Origin: Bacteroides sp.
GTDB taxonomy: Bacteria; Bacteroidota; Bacteroidia; Bacteroidales; Bacteroidaceae
Assembly (NCBI GenBank): GCA_019414725.1
Contig: DXLM01000006.1
Coordinates: 6,509-70,508, forward strand
Direction of reading: 5' to 3'
Length of the DNA: 64,000 nt
Translations under genes and position numbers: made by a program
The notes under the pieces: model-generated
What the model saw: only the letters and a program-made list of their open reading frames with translations
Database searches by the model: none
Told to the model about the DNA's origin: nothing
Shown here: one piece after another, positions 51,434 through 60,676 of the stretch
How the letters are laid out: each line of letters opens with the position of its first letter
How positions within the stretch are numbered: position 1 is the stretch's first letter

Positions 51434-52870
51434 ATGATTATGATTACAGAGGATTTACAGAACCTATATCAAACCTATCTCGGAGAAGTACCCGAAGAGA
51501 TTGTAGAATTACCCTCATCCGGTTCCAACAGGCGTTATTTCCGGCTGACCGGAACCCAAAAACTGATTGGCGTATACGGCACTTCCAAAGAAGAAAACGA
51601 AGCCTTTCTTTATATGGCAGCACACTTCCGCAAGAAAGGTCTTCCTGTTCCAGAAGTATACATCTGTTCTGAAGACAAGAATTGTTATTTGCAAGAAGAT
51701 TTAGGAGATATCCTGTTGTTCAACGCTATTGAAAAAGGGCGGGCGACCAGCGTCTTCTCCGAAGAGGAGAAAGAAATGCTGCGCAAGACCATCCGCCTAC
51801 TGCCTTCTATCCAATTTGCCGGAGCAGACGGCTTTGATTTTTCACACTGTTATCCCCAAGCCGAATTCAACCAACGTTCTATCCTTTGGGACTTGAACTA
51901 TTTTAAATACTGCTTTTTGAAAGCTACCGGCCTGGAGTTTCAAGAAGACAAGCTGGAAGATGACTTTCAAAAAATGAGTGATGTACTGCTACGCAGTTCT
52001 TCCGCCACTTTTATGTATCGGGATTTCCAAAGCAGAAACGTGATGATAAAGGATGGAGCACCCTGGTTCATTGATTTCCAGGGAGGACGTAAAGGACCGT
52101 TTTTCTATGACGTAGCCTCTTTCTTATGGCAGGCTAAAGCTAAATTTCCCGAAACCCTGCGCAACGAACTGTTGGAAGAATATATAGACGCCCTCTCCAA
52201 ATACAAACCAGTAGACCGTGATTATTTCTTTAGCCAGTTGCGTCACTTCGTACTCTTCCGCACCTTGCAGGTATTGGGAGCCTACGGTTTCCGTGGCTAT
52301 TTCGAAAAGAAGCCACATTTCATCCAAAGTGTACCATACGCCATCGAGAACCTGCGACAATTGCTTCATAATGAATACCCCGAATATTCCTACCTGTGTT
52401 CCGTACTAAAAGACCTGACCGAACTGAAACAATTTAAAGATGACTTAAAAAAACGGCAACTCACTGTGAAGGTTATGAGTTTTGCCTACAAAAAAGGAAT
52501 ACCCAACGACCCCACAGGCAACGGTGGCGGGTATGTTTTCGACTGCCGTGCCGTAAACAATCCCGGAAAATATGAACGTTACAAACCTTTCACCGGATTA
52601 GACGAGCCTGTTATTCGTTTTTTGGAAGAAGACGGGGAAATATTCCCATTTTTAAATGCTGCCTATTCTTTAGTGGATGCTTCAGTAAAAAGATACATGG
52701 AACGAGGTTTCAGCAATCTGTCTGTATGTTTCGGCTGTACAGGCGGACAACACCGTTCTGTTTATTCAGCGCAACACATGGCAGAACATATCAATAAAAA
52801 ATTCGGTGTAAAAGTAGAACTCATACACCGTGAGCAGAATATAGAACAAACATTTGAAAGAACATTATGA
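51434..52870 (+). CDS. AmgK-like sugar kinase fused to a RapZ C-terminal domain
   Basis: A protein of 478 residues (or 476, as ATGs at 51434 and 51440 are both possible). The N-terminal aminoglycoside-phosphotransferase-like kinase (about 15-315) has the catalytic loop MYRDFQSRNVMIKDGAPWFI and the metal motif IDFQGGRKGPFFYD. The C-terminal domain (about 345-475) matches the RapZ C-terminal domain: KVMSFAYKKGIPNDPTGNGG, FDCRAVNNPGKYE, CFGCTGGQHRSVYSAQHMAE. Its stop overlaps the start of a MurU-like nucleotidyltransferase, the AmgK/MurU pairing of MurNAc recycling. A -7-like TATCTTTG (51417-51424) lies only about 10 nt upstream, so the message may be nearly leaderless. Confidence 0.92.
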   Translation: MIMITEDLQNLYQTYLGEVPEEIVELPSSGSNRRYFRLTGTQKLIGVYGTSKEENEAFLYMAAHFRKKGLPVPEVYICSEDKNCYLQEDLGDILLFNAIEKGRATSVFSEEEKEMLRKTIRLLPSIQFAGADGFDFSHCYPQAEFNQRSILWDLNYFKYCFLKATGLEFQEDKLEDDFQKMSDVLLRSSSATFMYRDFQSRNVMIKDGAPWFIDFQGGRKGPFFYDVASFLWQAKAKFPETLRNELLEEYIDALSKYKPVDRDYFFSQLRHFVLFRTLQVLGAYGFRGYFEKKPHFIQSVPYAIENLRQLLHNEYPEYSYLCSVLKDLTELKQFKDDLKKRQLTVKVMSFAYKKGIPNDPTGNGGGYVFDCRAVNNPGKYERYKPFTGLDEPVIRFLEEDGEIFPFLNAAYSLVDASVKRYMERGFSNLSVCFGCTGGQHRSVYSAQHMAEHINKKFGVKVELIHREQNIEQTFERTL

Positions 52871-53712
52871 AAGCAATGATTTTTGCCGCCGGACTAGGCA
52901 GCCGACTTAAACCTATAACAGACACCCGTCCCAAAGCTTTAGTAACGGTAGGTGGAAAAACCATGTTAGAGCACATCATCTTAAAGCTGAAAGCAGCAGG
53001 ATTTGATGAAATAGTGATCAACGTACACCACTTTTCCAATCAGATTCTTGCTTTTCTGGAAGCTAACCAGAACTTTGGAGTCAACATACAAATCTCGGAC
53101 GAAACAGACTGCCTGCTTGATACCGGCGGCGGTTTGGAAAAAGCATACCATTTATTATACCATCCTGAGAATATGTTTACCCAAAAAGGCGAAACCCCGT
53201 ATGAACTGATATTCGAAAATCTGAACAAAGGGATGGATGAGGAAGAGATAATCGAAAAAACCTTAGGAGTTATGCGGAAAGAATGCTACTTGCTCCACAA
53301 CGTAGATATCCTTTCCAATTGCGATTTTGAAAGTCTGATGTATTATCACCAGCACAGTCCTAACATCAATGCCACCCTTTTAGTCAGCCAGCGCAAGACC
53401 TCCCGTTACCTGTTGTTTAATGACGACAATCTGTTATGTGGCTGGGTCAATAAGGACACCATGGAAACCAAACCGGCAGGATTCCGGTATAGAGAAGGGG
53501 AATACCAGGAATACGCCTATAGCGGAATACAAGTGACCACCCCTAAAATTTTACATCTCCTTCCCAAAGGAAAATATTCCATTATCGATTTCTATCTCTC
53601 CATATGTCACAGGGTCGACATCCAGTGCTATGTAGAAGATGACTTGCAATTGCTTGATATCGGCAAACCCGAAAATCTGGAAAAAGCGGAAGAGTTTCTC
53701 AGTAAATTCTAA
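52867..53712 (+). CDS. murU: MurU-like sugar-1-phosphate nucleotidyltransferase
   Basis: A 281-residue nucleotidyltransferase (GT-A type). The N-terminal signature is AAGLGSRLKPITDTRPKALV, followed by GKTMLEHIILKLKAAGFDEI. The product-binding DTGGGLEKA and the metal-ligand LLHNVDILSNCDFESL are visible. Located directly after and translationally coupled to the AmgK-like kinase, it probably makes UDP-MurNAc from MurNAc-1-phosphate in the recycling route that bypasses fosfomycin-sensitive de novo synthesis. The substrate is inferred from the pairing. Two strong hairpins follow. Confidence 0.88.
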   Translation: MKAMIFAAGLGSRLKPITDTRPKALVTVGGKTMLEHIILKLKAAGFDEIVINVHHFSNQILAFLEANQNFGVNIQISDETDCLLDTGGGLEKAYHLLYHPENMFTQKGETPYELIFENLNKGMDEEEIIEKTLGVMRKECYLLHNVDILSNCDFESLMYYHQHSPNINATLLVSQRKTSRYLLFNDDNLLCGWVNKDTMETKPAGFRYREGEYQEYAYSGIQVTTPKILHLLPKGKYSIIDFYLSICHRVDIQCYVEDDLQLLDIGKPENLEKAEEFLSKF

Positions 53713-53739
53713 GCAGTCCTAAAAATATATCCATAACAT

Positions 53740-53791
53740 AAAACAGTATCCCGCCTAAAATAACCCATTATTTCAGGCGGGATACTGTTTT
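53740..53791 (+). terminator. Terminator after the murU-like gene
   Basis: A 16-bp stem, 53740-53755/53776-53791 (core cagtatcccgcc/ggcgggatactg), with an internal extension and A/T runs outside. It can serve both strands. Confidence 0.9.
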
Positions 53792-53860
53792 GTTTTGCTA
53801 GCAAACAGCTTCTTATTCTTTCGAATAAAATGGGCAGATAAAAAAAGTCGTAATTTTATG

Positions 53861-53906
53861 AAGTGCCCCCCAAAAGTTTTGTGTTTAACTTTTTTAGGGG
53901 GCACTT
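53861..53906 (-). terminator. Terminator after metH
   Basis: A 10-bp stem aagtgccccc (53861-53870)/gggggcactt (53897-53906) with further partial pairing of the A/T-rich inner part. It lies 3 nt beyond the metH stop on the minus strand. Confidence 0.7.
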
Positions 53907-53908
53907 CT

Positions 53909-56662
53909 TTATGACCAAAGGTTCAATTTATTTTTCTGAGCTTCTGCCAAAGATACCGTTTTTACCTGCTTGGCACTGTTTTTCAGACGAAGATCCTCAT
54001 ATTCTTTGTTCAGCCTTTCCACAAACTCAAAAGAAGATTCCGGATTCAGCAAACGGGCGGCTACCAAGGCATTCTGTGAAGCATCTTTCATGTGAATGAC
54101 CGGACCTCCATAAACAGGTGCTATTTTCAAGGCAGTATGCAGCTTGGAAGTAGTGGCTCCTCCAATCATAATGGGAATGTCCAGCCCCGCACGCTTTAAC
54201 TCTACAGCCACATGCGCCATTTCTTCCAATGATGGAGTAATCAGCCCGCTTAATCCTATTATATCCACCTTTTCCTCTATAGCCTTCCTGACTATCATTT
54301 CGGCAGGAACCATCACGCCAAGGTCTATAATTTCATAGTTATTACAAGCCATGACCACTGATACGATATTCTTCCCAATATCATGCACATCCCCTTTTAC
54401 GGTAGCCATCAATACTTTTCCTGCACTGCGGACACCTTCCTGTTTGTCGGCCTCAATGAGCGGCTGCAAAATCGCTACCGCCTTTTTCATGGTACGGGCA
54501 GTCTTCACAACTTGCGGTAAAAACATTTTCCCTGCTCCAAACAATTCTCCGACTTTATTCATACCTTCCATTAGCGGACCCTCAATAATATCCACTGCTT
54601 TAGGATACAGTTTAACCGCTTCTGCCAAATCCTCTTCCAAATGATCGCCAATGCCTTTTATCAAGGCATACTGAAGCCGTTTCTCTACCATCGGTTCCTC
54701 ACGCCACACATCCTGTTTCACCGCTTCTGTTCCGGTCGCCGTATTTTTCAACGCCTCAGCAGTCTCTATCAAACGTTCGGCAGCATCGGGCCTACGGTTT
54801 AAGACCACATCCTCTATCCGTTCCAGCACATCAGCAGGAATATCCGTATAGAGCACCGAAGCAGCAGGATTTACAATACCCATATCCATACCTTGACGGA
54901 TAGCGTGATAAAGAAACACGGCATGCATCGCCTCACGGATATAGTTATTTCCACGGAAGGAGAACGACAGGTTGCTCACGCCACCACTGACGTGTGCACC
55001 GGGCAAATTCTTTTTGATCCATCCGGTAGCCTTGATAAAATCCACCGCATAATTATCATGTTCCTCAATACCCGTAGCCACAGCCAGTACATTAGGGTCG
55101 AAAATGATATCATGAGGATTAAAATCCACCTGTTCTGTCAATATTTTATAAGCACGGGCACAGACTTCAATCTTACGTTCAAAAGTATCTGCCTGTCCTT
55201 TTTCATCGAAAGCCATCACTACAACGGCAGCTCCCAGTTTTTTTATCAGACGGGCATGTTCTATAAATATCTCCTCCCCTTCCTTCAAAGAAATAGAATT
55301 GACAATGGACTTTCCTTGCAGGCATTTCAGTCCGGCCTCAATGACTTCCCACTTGGAAGAGTCAATCATAACAGGTACACGGGCTATGTCGGGTTCGGAC
55401 ATGACCAGATTCAAGAAAGTAGTCATCTCCTCCCGGGCATCCAGCAAACCGTCATCCATATTTACATCAATCACCAAAGCACCGTCTTCCACCTGCTTGC
55501 GAGCGATACTTAGCGCTTCCTCATATTTCTTTTCATTGATTAAACGGAGGAACTTACGGGATCCGGCCACATTGCACCGTTCGCCTACATTAATAAAATT
55601 CATTTCGGGAGTCTGCTCCAACAGCTCCAACCCGGAAAGCCACAGCCTCTCAGGAGTGGTGGCAGGGATATGAGGAGATACCCAGGCAGAACCGGAAACG
55701 ATCAATTCCTGATATTTTGCAATATATTCCTCCGTTGTACCACAACAACCACCGATAATGTTTACTAATCCTTCATCGATATATTCCTTCACTTCTGAAG
55801 CCATTTCCTCCGGAGTCTGGTCATACTGTCCCAAACTGTTAGGAAGTCCGGCATTGGGATAGGCACTTATATAATAAGGTGCCCGTGCAGCCAGCCCTTC
55901 CAGAAAAGGTTTCAATTGTTTCGCTCCGAACGAGCAGTTCAGGCCGATAGAAAAAATAGGCGCATGCTGTACGGATGCCAGAAAAGCATCCAATGTTTGC
56001 CCCGAAAGAGTACGTCCTGCAATATCCGAAACAGTAACAGAAAGCATAAGAGGAACCTCACGCCCTACCTTCTTCATTGCCGTTTCCGCAGCATAAATGG
56101 CCGCTTTGGCATTCAGGGAATCGAAAATGGTTTCTATCAGAAGCGCATCCACTCCTCCTTCCAGCAAAGCTTCCATTTGTTCCTGATAGGCAGCGGCCAG
56201 TTCATCGTATGTCAAAGCACGCAAGGCCGGATTATTGACATCCGGACTCATGGAACAAGTTTTGTTGGTAGGACCTACCGAACCTGCTACAAATCTAGGT
56301 TTATGAGGGGTCTTCGCGGTATATTCGTCAGCCATTTCGCGAGCAAGTCCGGCAGCGGCCAGATTAATCTCACGGCACAAATCCTGCATATGATAATCTG
56401 CCATCGAAACCCGTTGGGCATTGAACGTATTTGTTTCAATAATATCAGCCCCTGCTTCCAGATATTTATGGTGGATATCCTTTATCACATCAGGGCGGGT
56501 AAGACAAAGCAAGTCATTATTGCCCTTCATCTGTCCGGGCATCTCAGCAAAACGCTCTCCCCGGAAATCCTGTTCAGACAAATTATACCTTTGTATCATA
56601 GTTCCCATTGCACCATCAAGAATGAGAACTCTCTCGTCAATTAGTTGTTTTAATGTAGCCAT
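53909..56662 (-). CDS. metH: Cobalamin-dependent methionine synthase, no reactivation domain
   Basis: Transfers a methyl group from methyltetrahydrofolate to homocysteine through cobalamin. The 917 residues hold three of the four E. coli MetH modules. The homocysteine domain (about 1-325) has DGAMGTMIQRY and zinc Cys in GLNCSFG and GGCCGTT. The pterin domain (about 345-600) has NVGERCNVAGS and MIDSSKWEVIEAGL. The B12 domain (about 640-890) has GDVHDIGKNIV, the cobalt-ligand His at about 759. The roughly 330-residue AdoMet-binding reactivation domain is absent: the protein ends SLAEAQKNKLNLW. That function must come from elsewhere or a separate subunit. The gene follows smpB by 37 nt; no cobalamin riboswitch is visible there. 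Confidence 0.96.
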   Translation of the reverse strand: MATLKQLIDERVLILDGAMGTMIQRYNLSEQDFRGERFAEMPGQMKGNNDLLCLTRPDVIKDIHHKYLEAGADIIETNTFNAQRVSMADYHMQDLCREINLAAAGLAREMADEYTAKTPHKPRFVAGSVGPTNKTCSMSPDVNNPALRALTYDELAAAYQEQMEALLEGGVDALLIETIFDSLNAKAAIYAAETAMKKVGREVPLMLSVTVSDIAGRTLSGQTLDAFLASVQHAPIFSIGLNCSFGAKQLKPFLEGLAARAPYYISAYPNAGLPNSLGQYDQTPEEMASEVKEYIDEGLVNIIGGCCGTTEEYIAKYQELIVSGSAWVSPHIPATTPERLWLSGLELLEQTPEMNFINVGERCNVAGSRKFLRLINEKKYEEALSIARKQVEDGALVIDVNMDDGLLDAREEMTTFLNLVMSEPDIARVPVMIDSSKWEVIEAGLKCLQGKSIVNSISLKEGEEIFIEHARLIKKLGAAVVVMAFDEKGQADTFERKIEVCARAYKILTEQVDFNPHDIIFDPNVLAVATGIEEHDNYAVDFIKATGWIKKNLPGAHVSGGVSNLSFSFRGNNYIREAMHAVFLYHAIRQGMDMGIVNPAASVLYTDIPADVLERIEDVVLNRRPDAAERLIETAEALKNTATGTEAVKQDVWREEPMVEKRLQYALIKGIGDHLEEDLAEAVKLYPKAVDIIEGPLMEGMNKVGELFGAGKMFLPQVVKTARTMKKAVAILQPLIEADKQEGVRSAGKVLMATVKGDVHDIGKNIVSVVMACNNYEIIDLGVMVPAEMIVRKAIEEKVDIIGLSGLITPSLEEMAHVAVELKRAGLDIPIMIGGATTSKLHTALKIAPVYGGPVIHMKDASQNALVAARLLNPESSFEFVERLNKEYEDLRLKNSAKQVKTVSLAEAQKNKLNLWS

Positions 56663-56699
56663 AAGTCTATTTTTGGGGTACGGATAACACGGATTTCAC

Positions 56700-57152
56700 T
56701 TACCTTTTAAACATACGGTCCATTTCGCGACGGTCGTCCTTCTCTTTCAATGACTCGCGCTTATCATATTGTTTCTTACCTTTAGCCAATGCGACAACCA
56801 GCTTCGCCAGTCCTTTCTCATTAATAAACAGACGGACAGGAACAATCGTAAAACCGGGGTTCTTTCCGGCTTCTTCCAATTTCCGCAGTTCTTTCTTATT
56901 CAACAACAATTTACGTTCGCGACGGGCAGAATGGTTATTGTATGAGCCGTAAAAGTATTCGGCTATGTGCATATTCTTCACCCACAACTCGCCTTGCACA
57001 AAATAACAATAGGTATCTACCAGACTGGCTTTGCCCAAACGGATGGACTTTATCTCGGTTCCCGTGAGCACGATACCTGCCGTGTACGTATCGATAAATT
57101 CATAATCGAACGATGCACGCTTATTCTTTATATTAATAGGAGTCGGTTTCAT
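56700..57152 (-). CDS. smpB: SsrA-binding protein
   Basis: Binds tmRNA and delivers it to stalled ribosomes in trans-translation. 150 residues, normal length. Family signatures: FDYEFIDTYTAGIVLTGTEI, KSIRLGKASL, RRERKLLLNKKEL, ALAKGKKQYDKRESLKEKDD. The ATG overlaps the stop of the upstream Yip1-type gene (TAATG), and metH follows, so three genes appear to be co-transcribed. Confidence 0.97.
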   Translation of the reverse strand: MKPTPINIKNKRASFDYEFIDTYTAGIVLTGTEIKSIRLGKASLVDTYCYFVQGELWVKNMHIAEYFYGSYNNHSARRERKLLLNKKELRKLEEAGKNPGFTIVPVRLFINEKGLAKLVVALAKGKKQYDKRESLKEKDDRREMDRMFKR

Positions 57153-57721
57153 TAATTTAAAATAACAGATAACTCATTAAACACAGCGGCAATCAATGCC
57201 GGACAAACAATTATAATAACTGAAGCAATCAAGGTGTATCGTGTCAGTTTCTCTTCATTTACCTTCATCAGGGTACGCGCCCCCTCGAACACCACGAATA
57301 TAGTATAAAATTGCAATATCCAATGGAGAATGGAAATAGAGAACAACCCACTGACAATATCGAGCACAAAAGTCACTACCATAGAATAACCTACAAACTG
57401 CTGATTTAGTTCATACTGGTCTTCACGTCCTAACAGTTTCTTGCCCAACTGGTCTATGGCGTATGCCGCCAAAAAATATCCTCCGAACAAGGATACAAAT
57501 ATAGCACAACATCGTGTCATTGCTATCTGGAAAGCAGCGACCCCTGCCGTATTCCCAATGAATGTACCTATAAAAACGGACAATCCGCATAAACCTATCA
57601 TGGGATAAACAAATGCTCCCAGCACTTTACGCCTATCCTCTTCCTTGCCAATTTCCTCCCATGCTTTTGCCGGAGATGAAATCAGCGATATTACTCGTTT
57701 AAATAAATCTTTGTAATTCAA
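57152..57721 (-). CDS. Yip1-like integral membrane protein
   Basis: A 189-residue protein with about five membrane helices after a short cytoplasmic N-terminus (MNYKDLFKRVISLISSPAKA, WEEIGKEEDRRKV, typical of the Yip1 domain). Hydrophobic parts include GAFVYPMIGLCGLSVFIG and TLIASVIIIVCPALIAAVF. Function unknown. A -7 box TACCTTTG lies upstream (plus-strand 57761-57768). First gene of the Yip1-smpB-metH run. Confidence 0.88.
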   Translation of the reverse strand: MNYKDLFKRVISLISSPAKAWEEIGKEEDRRKVLGAFVYPMIGLCGLSVFIGTFIGNTAGVAAFQIAMTRCCAIFVSLFGGYFLAAYAIDQLGKKLLGREDQYELNQQFVGYSMVVTFVLDIVSGLFSISILHWILQFYTIFVVFEGARTLMKVNEEKLTRYTLIASVIIIVCPALIAAVFNELSVILN

Positions 57722-58095
57722 TGCCTAATCTATTTACCTCAGTTCAACTTCAATGAAATGCAAAGGTAATTAATTCACTGGAATAAACGAATAAAAAAAC
57801 GCATACTTCTCTTGGGAGAATCAAAAAAATAAGCCTACTTTTATTATAGATTCAGACTTTCTTTATTTGATTCGAAGATTATTTCATCTCATAATAATAC
57901 ATTTAGAGAAATTCTTCTATACCTTAATCAAAAAGAAAGATAACTTCCGGAGAATATATGCTTATCTTTCGATATATTCAACCAGTGATATTCTAAATTC
58001 ATTAGGTCAAAATAAAAATTTCGCATCCCAAAACTTTCCCATCGGCACAGCTGTTACAGAAATTATGCACGATGCGAAATTAAAATCAAAGTATT
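57722..58095. other. Intergenic region with two inverted repeats upstream of a recombinase
   Basis: About 374 AT-rich bases. A 9-bp inverted repeat gaaagataa/ttatctttc lies at 57935-57943/57962-57970. An 11-bp perfect one, aatttcgcatc (58017-58027)/gatgcgaaatt (58071-58081), ends 14 nt before the recombinase ATG. They could be structural, regulatory or recombination sites. A 78-codon frame at 57867-58103 has no coding support. Confidence 0.6.
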
Positions 58096-59016
58096 ATGGA
58101 TGACAAAGAAAAAAATGCAGAAGTGGCAAAAGCCATAAAATTACCAGACTTGGCATCTTACATGCAAGTAGTAATCAAACAGTTGGAAATAGACAAAAAA
58201 TGGTCAGCAGTACATACATATACTTATACACTGAAATCCGTTACGGAGTTTTACGGAGGAAAAGGAACACCTGTGCCAATAGATGAAGCTTTCACATCTG
58301 GCAGGTTAAAAGAGTATGAGGAATGGATGAGACTGGAAGGAACAAGAAACAGAAAGACCGACAAGAAAAGGTCAGATAGAAAACATGGAGTACCGAAAGG
58401 CCTGAGTTTGAATACTATATCAACCTATATGCGAACCCTGAAAGCTGTATATAACCGACTTGCCGATAAAAAAATACTGCCTTATAACCCGAAGCTATTC
58501 GATAATGTATACACAAAGGTAGAATCACAGACCAAACGAGCACTGGATACAAAACAAATGAATACACTACTGCACACCGATATAGAAAAATTGCCCAAAG
58601 AGATGCAATGTGCATTGGCATATTTCTTACTAATGTTTCTATTCCGGGGAATGCCATTCATTGACCTTGCCCATCTACGAAAACAAGATGTGAAAGGAAA
58701 ATATATTGTATATAGCCGTCACAAAACAGGACGACAGATAACAGTGCGCATTCCTAAAGAAGCAATGAAACTGATAGAGAAGTTCAAGAATATGAATTAT
58801 GATTCCATTTATCTATTTCCGATTCTAGACAAAAAAAACGCAGCAAAGGAACAGAGTCAGAAAAATGGAAAAATAAAAAAAGATAAAGAGCTATATATGA
58901 ACTATCTCCGAGTACTGCGCAACTTCAACTTGAAGCTAGAAAAAATAGCGACATTGTTACTGCCTGATGTAAAGCTCAGTTCATACACGCCGAAACACAA
59001 TGCTTTTGCTATCTAA
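58096..59016 (+). pseudogene. Truncated tyrosine recombinase/integrase
   Basis: 306 residues of a phage-type integrase of the Bacteroides kind. It keeps the SAM-like N-terminal DNA-binding domain (about 20-130: WSAVHTYTYTLKSVTEFYG, LSLNTISTYMRTLKAVYNRL) and the first catalytic Arg (FRGMPFIDLAHLRKQD, Arg184), plus the Lys segment SRHKTGRQITVRI. The protein stops at SSYTPKHNAFAI, exactly where the R-H (TxRHT) motif should begin. The HxxR and nucleophilic Tyr are gone, so it cannot recombine DNA by itself. Probably a remnant of an integrated element; intact relatives should be nearer 400 residues. Confidence 0.88.
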
Positions 59017-59935
59017 CTGAAAATTAAATAGTTCTCTTGTTATTTTTATTTAATAGGTAACTATTTAGAAACGAGCGAAATTCAGCGGCTTGTTTCATCT
59101 TGCATACATTCAAAGGACGTTTTTGTTATGCAAAAATAAGGTTTTCAAGTGAGAAGAACAAAATATCCTTAGGCTTTATCTCCTAAAAACTACCAATAAT
59201 GGGGGGCTGGAAAACAATCCTCCTTTTGAAGATATTTCTCTTCTTTTATGTACATATCCGCGTATGCTTTGCGGAACAAATGTCTTTTTCTATTATTAAT
59301 ATTCATCATTTCCTTTTTTGCCAAACGCATCTTACTATCAGGTCTGTCCTTTTTTCTATAGTTGTGTCCCTGGCATAAGACTGTCCTGCCGGGTTACGGG
59401 TATGGAAGTGTTCCTCTTCCCCTTTGTCTGGCGGTTGCATCTCAAAGGTTCATCCCGGGCAAGGCAGCCGGTAACACAAGCAGGGCGGTCCGTCGGAGTC
59501 CACGTAATAATTTCACATTTTCTGTGTTTCTTTCTGTAAGGCTTCCTTCAGCGTCTGCTTGTCCAGTGTTTTCTGTTTCGACATGAGCAGCTGCAGGGCG
59601 CAACGGCGCACCACGTTGGTTATGGAAGGAAAGGTAAAAATAATAAAAGAATTGATTCGCTTCAATAAAAATCCAGTTTTTTTCATATCGGACATTATAC
59701 CTTTGTTGTTTCGGGTATATTAAAAGGCGTGCCATAAGAAACTTTACAAAAGTATTAGGACACAAAATCAATCTTTTCTATGCAGATATATGCTGAACTG
59801 ATTAACCCAAAGGTCGGAGAAGATACGGACAAAATTTTCGATAAGATTAGTTTCATATATCGCTTAGCTAATTAGAAATGTATTCTACATAGAGATACAC
59901 TTGGCACAAAAAACATCGTAAGATATATAACTTGA
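59017..59935. other. Degenerate region, no intact gene seen
   Basis: About 920 bases. An inverted repeat aaatagtt/aactattt lies just after the recombinase remnant (about 59028-59073). Between about 59340 and 59640 the sequence is noticeably richer in G+C. On the minus strand it contains a 60-codon frame (59513-59695, ending KQTLKEALQKETQKM) followed by frame-broken sequence such as EMQPPDKGEEEHFHTRNPA. I do not recognise it, but it looks like decayed coding DNA of a mobile element. The flanks are AT-rich and featureless. Confidence 0.55.
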
Positions 59936-60676
59936 TGCAATCCTTTCCGCACAGCCATGCAAGCGTCGGAACAAACAGGCGGGATATTTGACGTAACTTG
60001 TGCACCGCTTATCAACCTGTGGGGATTTGGCTTTACAAAGTTTGACAGCATCACTCCGCAACTCGTAGACAGTATCCGCCACTTTGTAGGCTTCCGAAAA
60101 GTGCGTTTACAGGGCAACCGTGTGATGAAAGACGATCCCCGCATCCTGCTCAATTTCTCGGTGCTCGGCGGCGGTACTATCTGTAACATAATCGCGTGTT
60201 TGTTCGACCGCAAAGGCATATCGAACTATATGATAGACATCGGCGGCGAAATGATAGCGAAAGGAAAGAACCCGCAAGGGTGGAATTGGTGCATTGGCAT
60301 TGTCAGACCGAAGGATGACAGTACCGGAACAAACTCCGAGCTTGAACAAATTGTGCAACTGTCGGAACGGCTGGGACTCGCAACTTCCGGCAACTACCGT
60401 AATTTCTATCTGAAAGATGGAAGGAAATACGCTCATGCCATCAATCCGATAACAGGATATCCGGTTCAAAAGGATATATTGAGTGCTACAATTATTGCCC
60501 ATCAGTGCATGCTTGCTGATGCCTATGCAACGGCCTTTATGACGTTGGGGAGCCGCAAAGCCCGTCAGTTGTAGAAAGAGCATCCGGAAATTGACAATTT
60601 CATTATCTATACGGACAGTTGCGGAAACTACCGGACAGAGTACTCGCCGCGAATGAAAAGGTATCTGGCAGATTAA
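59936..60676 (+). pseudogene. apbE: apbE-like gene (FAD:protein FMN transferase), broken
   Basis: ApbE attaches FMN to exported flavoproteins using a flavin-trafficking fold. Here the N-terminal third is missing: the recognisable frame starts near TAMQASEQTGGIFDVTCAPL. It continues with NLWGFGF, DIGGEMIAKG, LGLATSGNYRNFYL, HAINPITGYPV and MLADAYATAFMTLG. A TAG at 60572-60574 (ARQL-stop) interrupts it; the frame resumes KEHPEIDNFIIYTDSCGNYR to a TAA at 60674-60676. So it is truncated and has a nonsense mutation. It is richer in G+C than the surrounding DNA, which supports acquisition. Confidence 0.87.

Noticed and set aside
55916..56644. 242-codon frame antisense to metH
   Set aside because: Shadow of the strongly conserved metH frame on the opposite strand.
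56663..56699. Cobalamin riboswitch ahead of metH
   Set aside because: The gap to smpB is 37 nt and no B12-box-like sequence is visible in it.
57867..58103. 78-codon frame overlapping the recombinase start
   Set aside because: It has an AT-rich composition, no recognisable motif, and runs through both inverted repeats. No coding support.
59318..59586. Two plus-strand frames of 73-74 codons
   Set aside because: They lie in a G+C-rich patch that reads more sensibly, though broken, on the minus strand. Neither shows a known motif.
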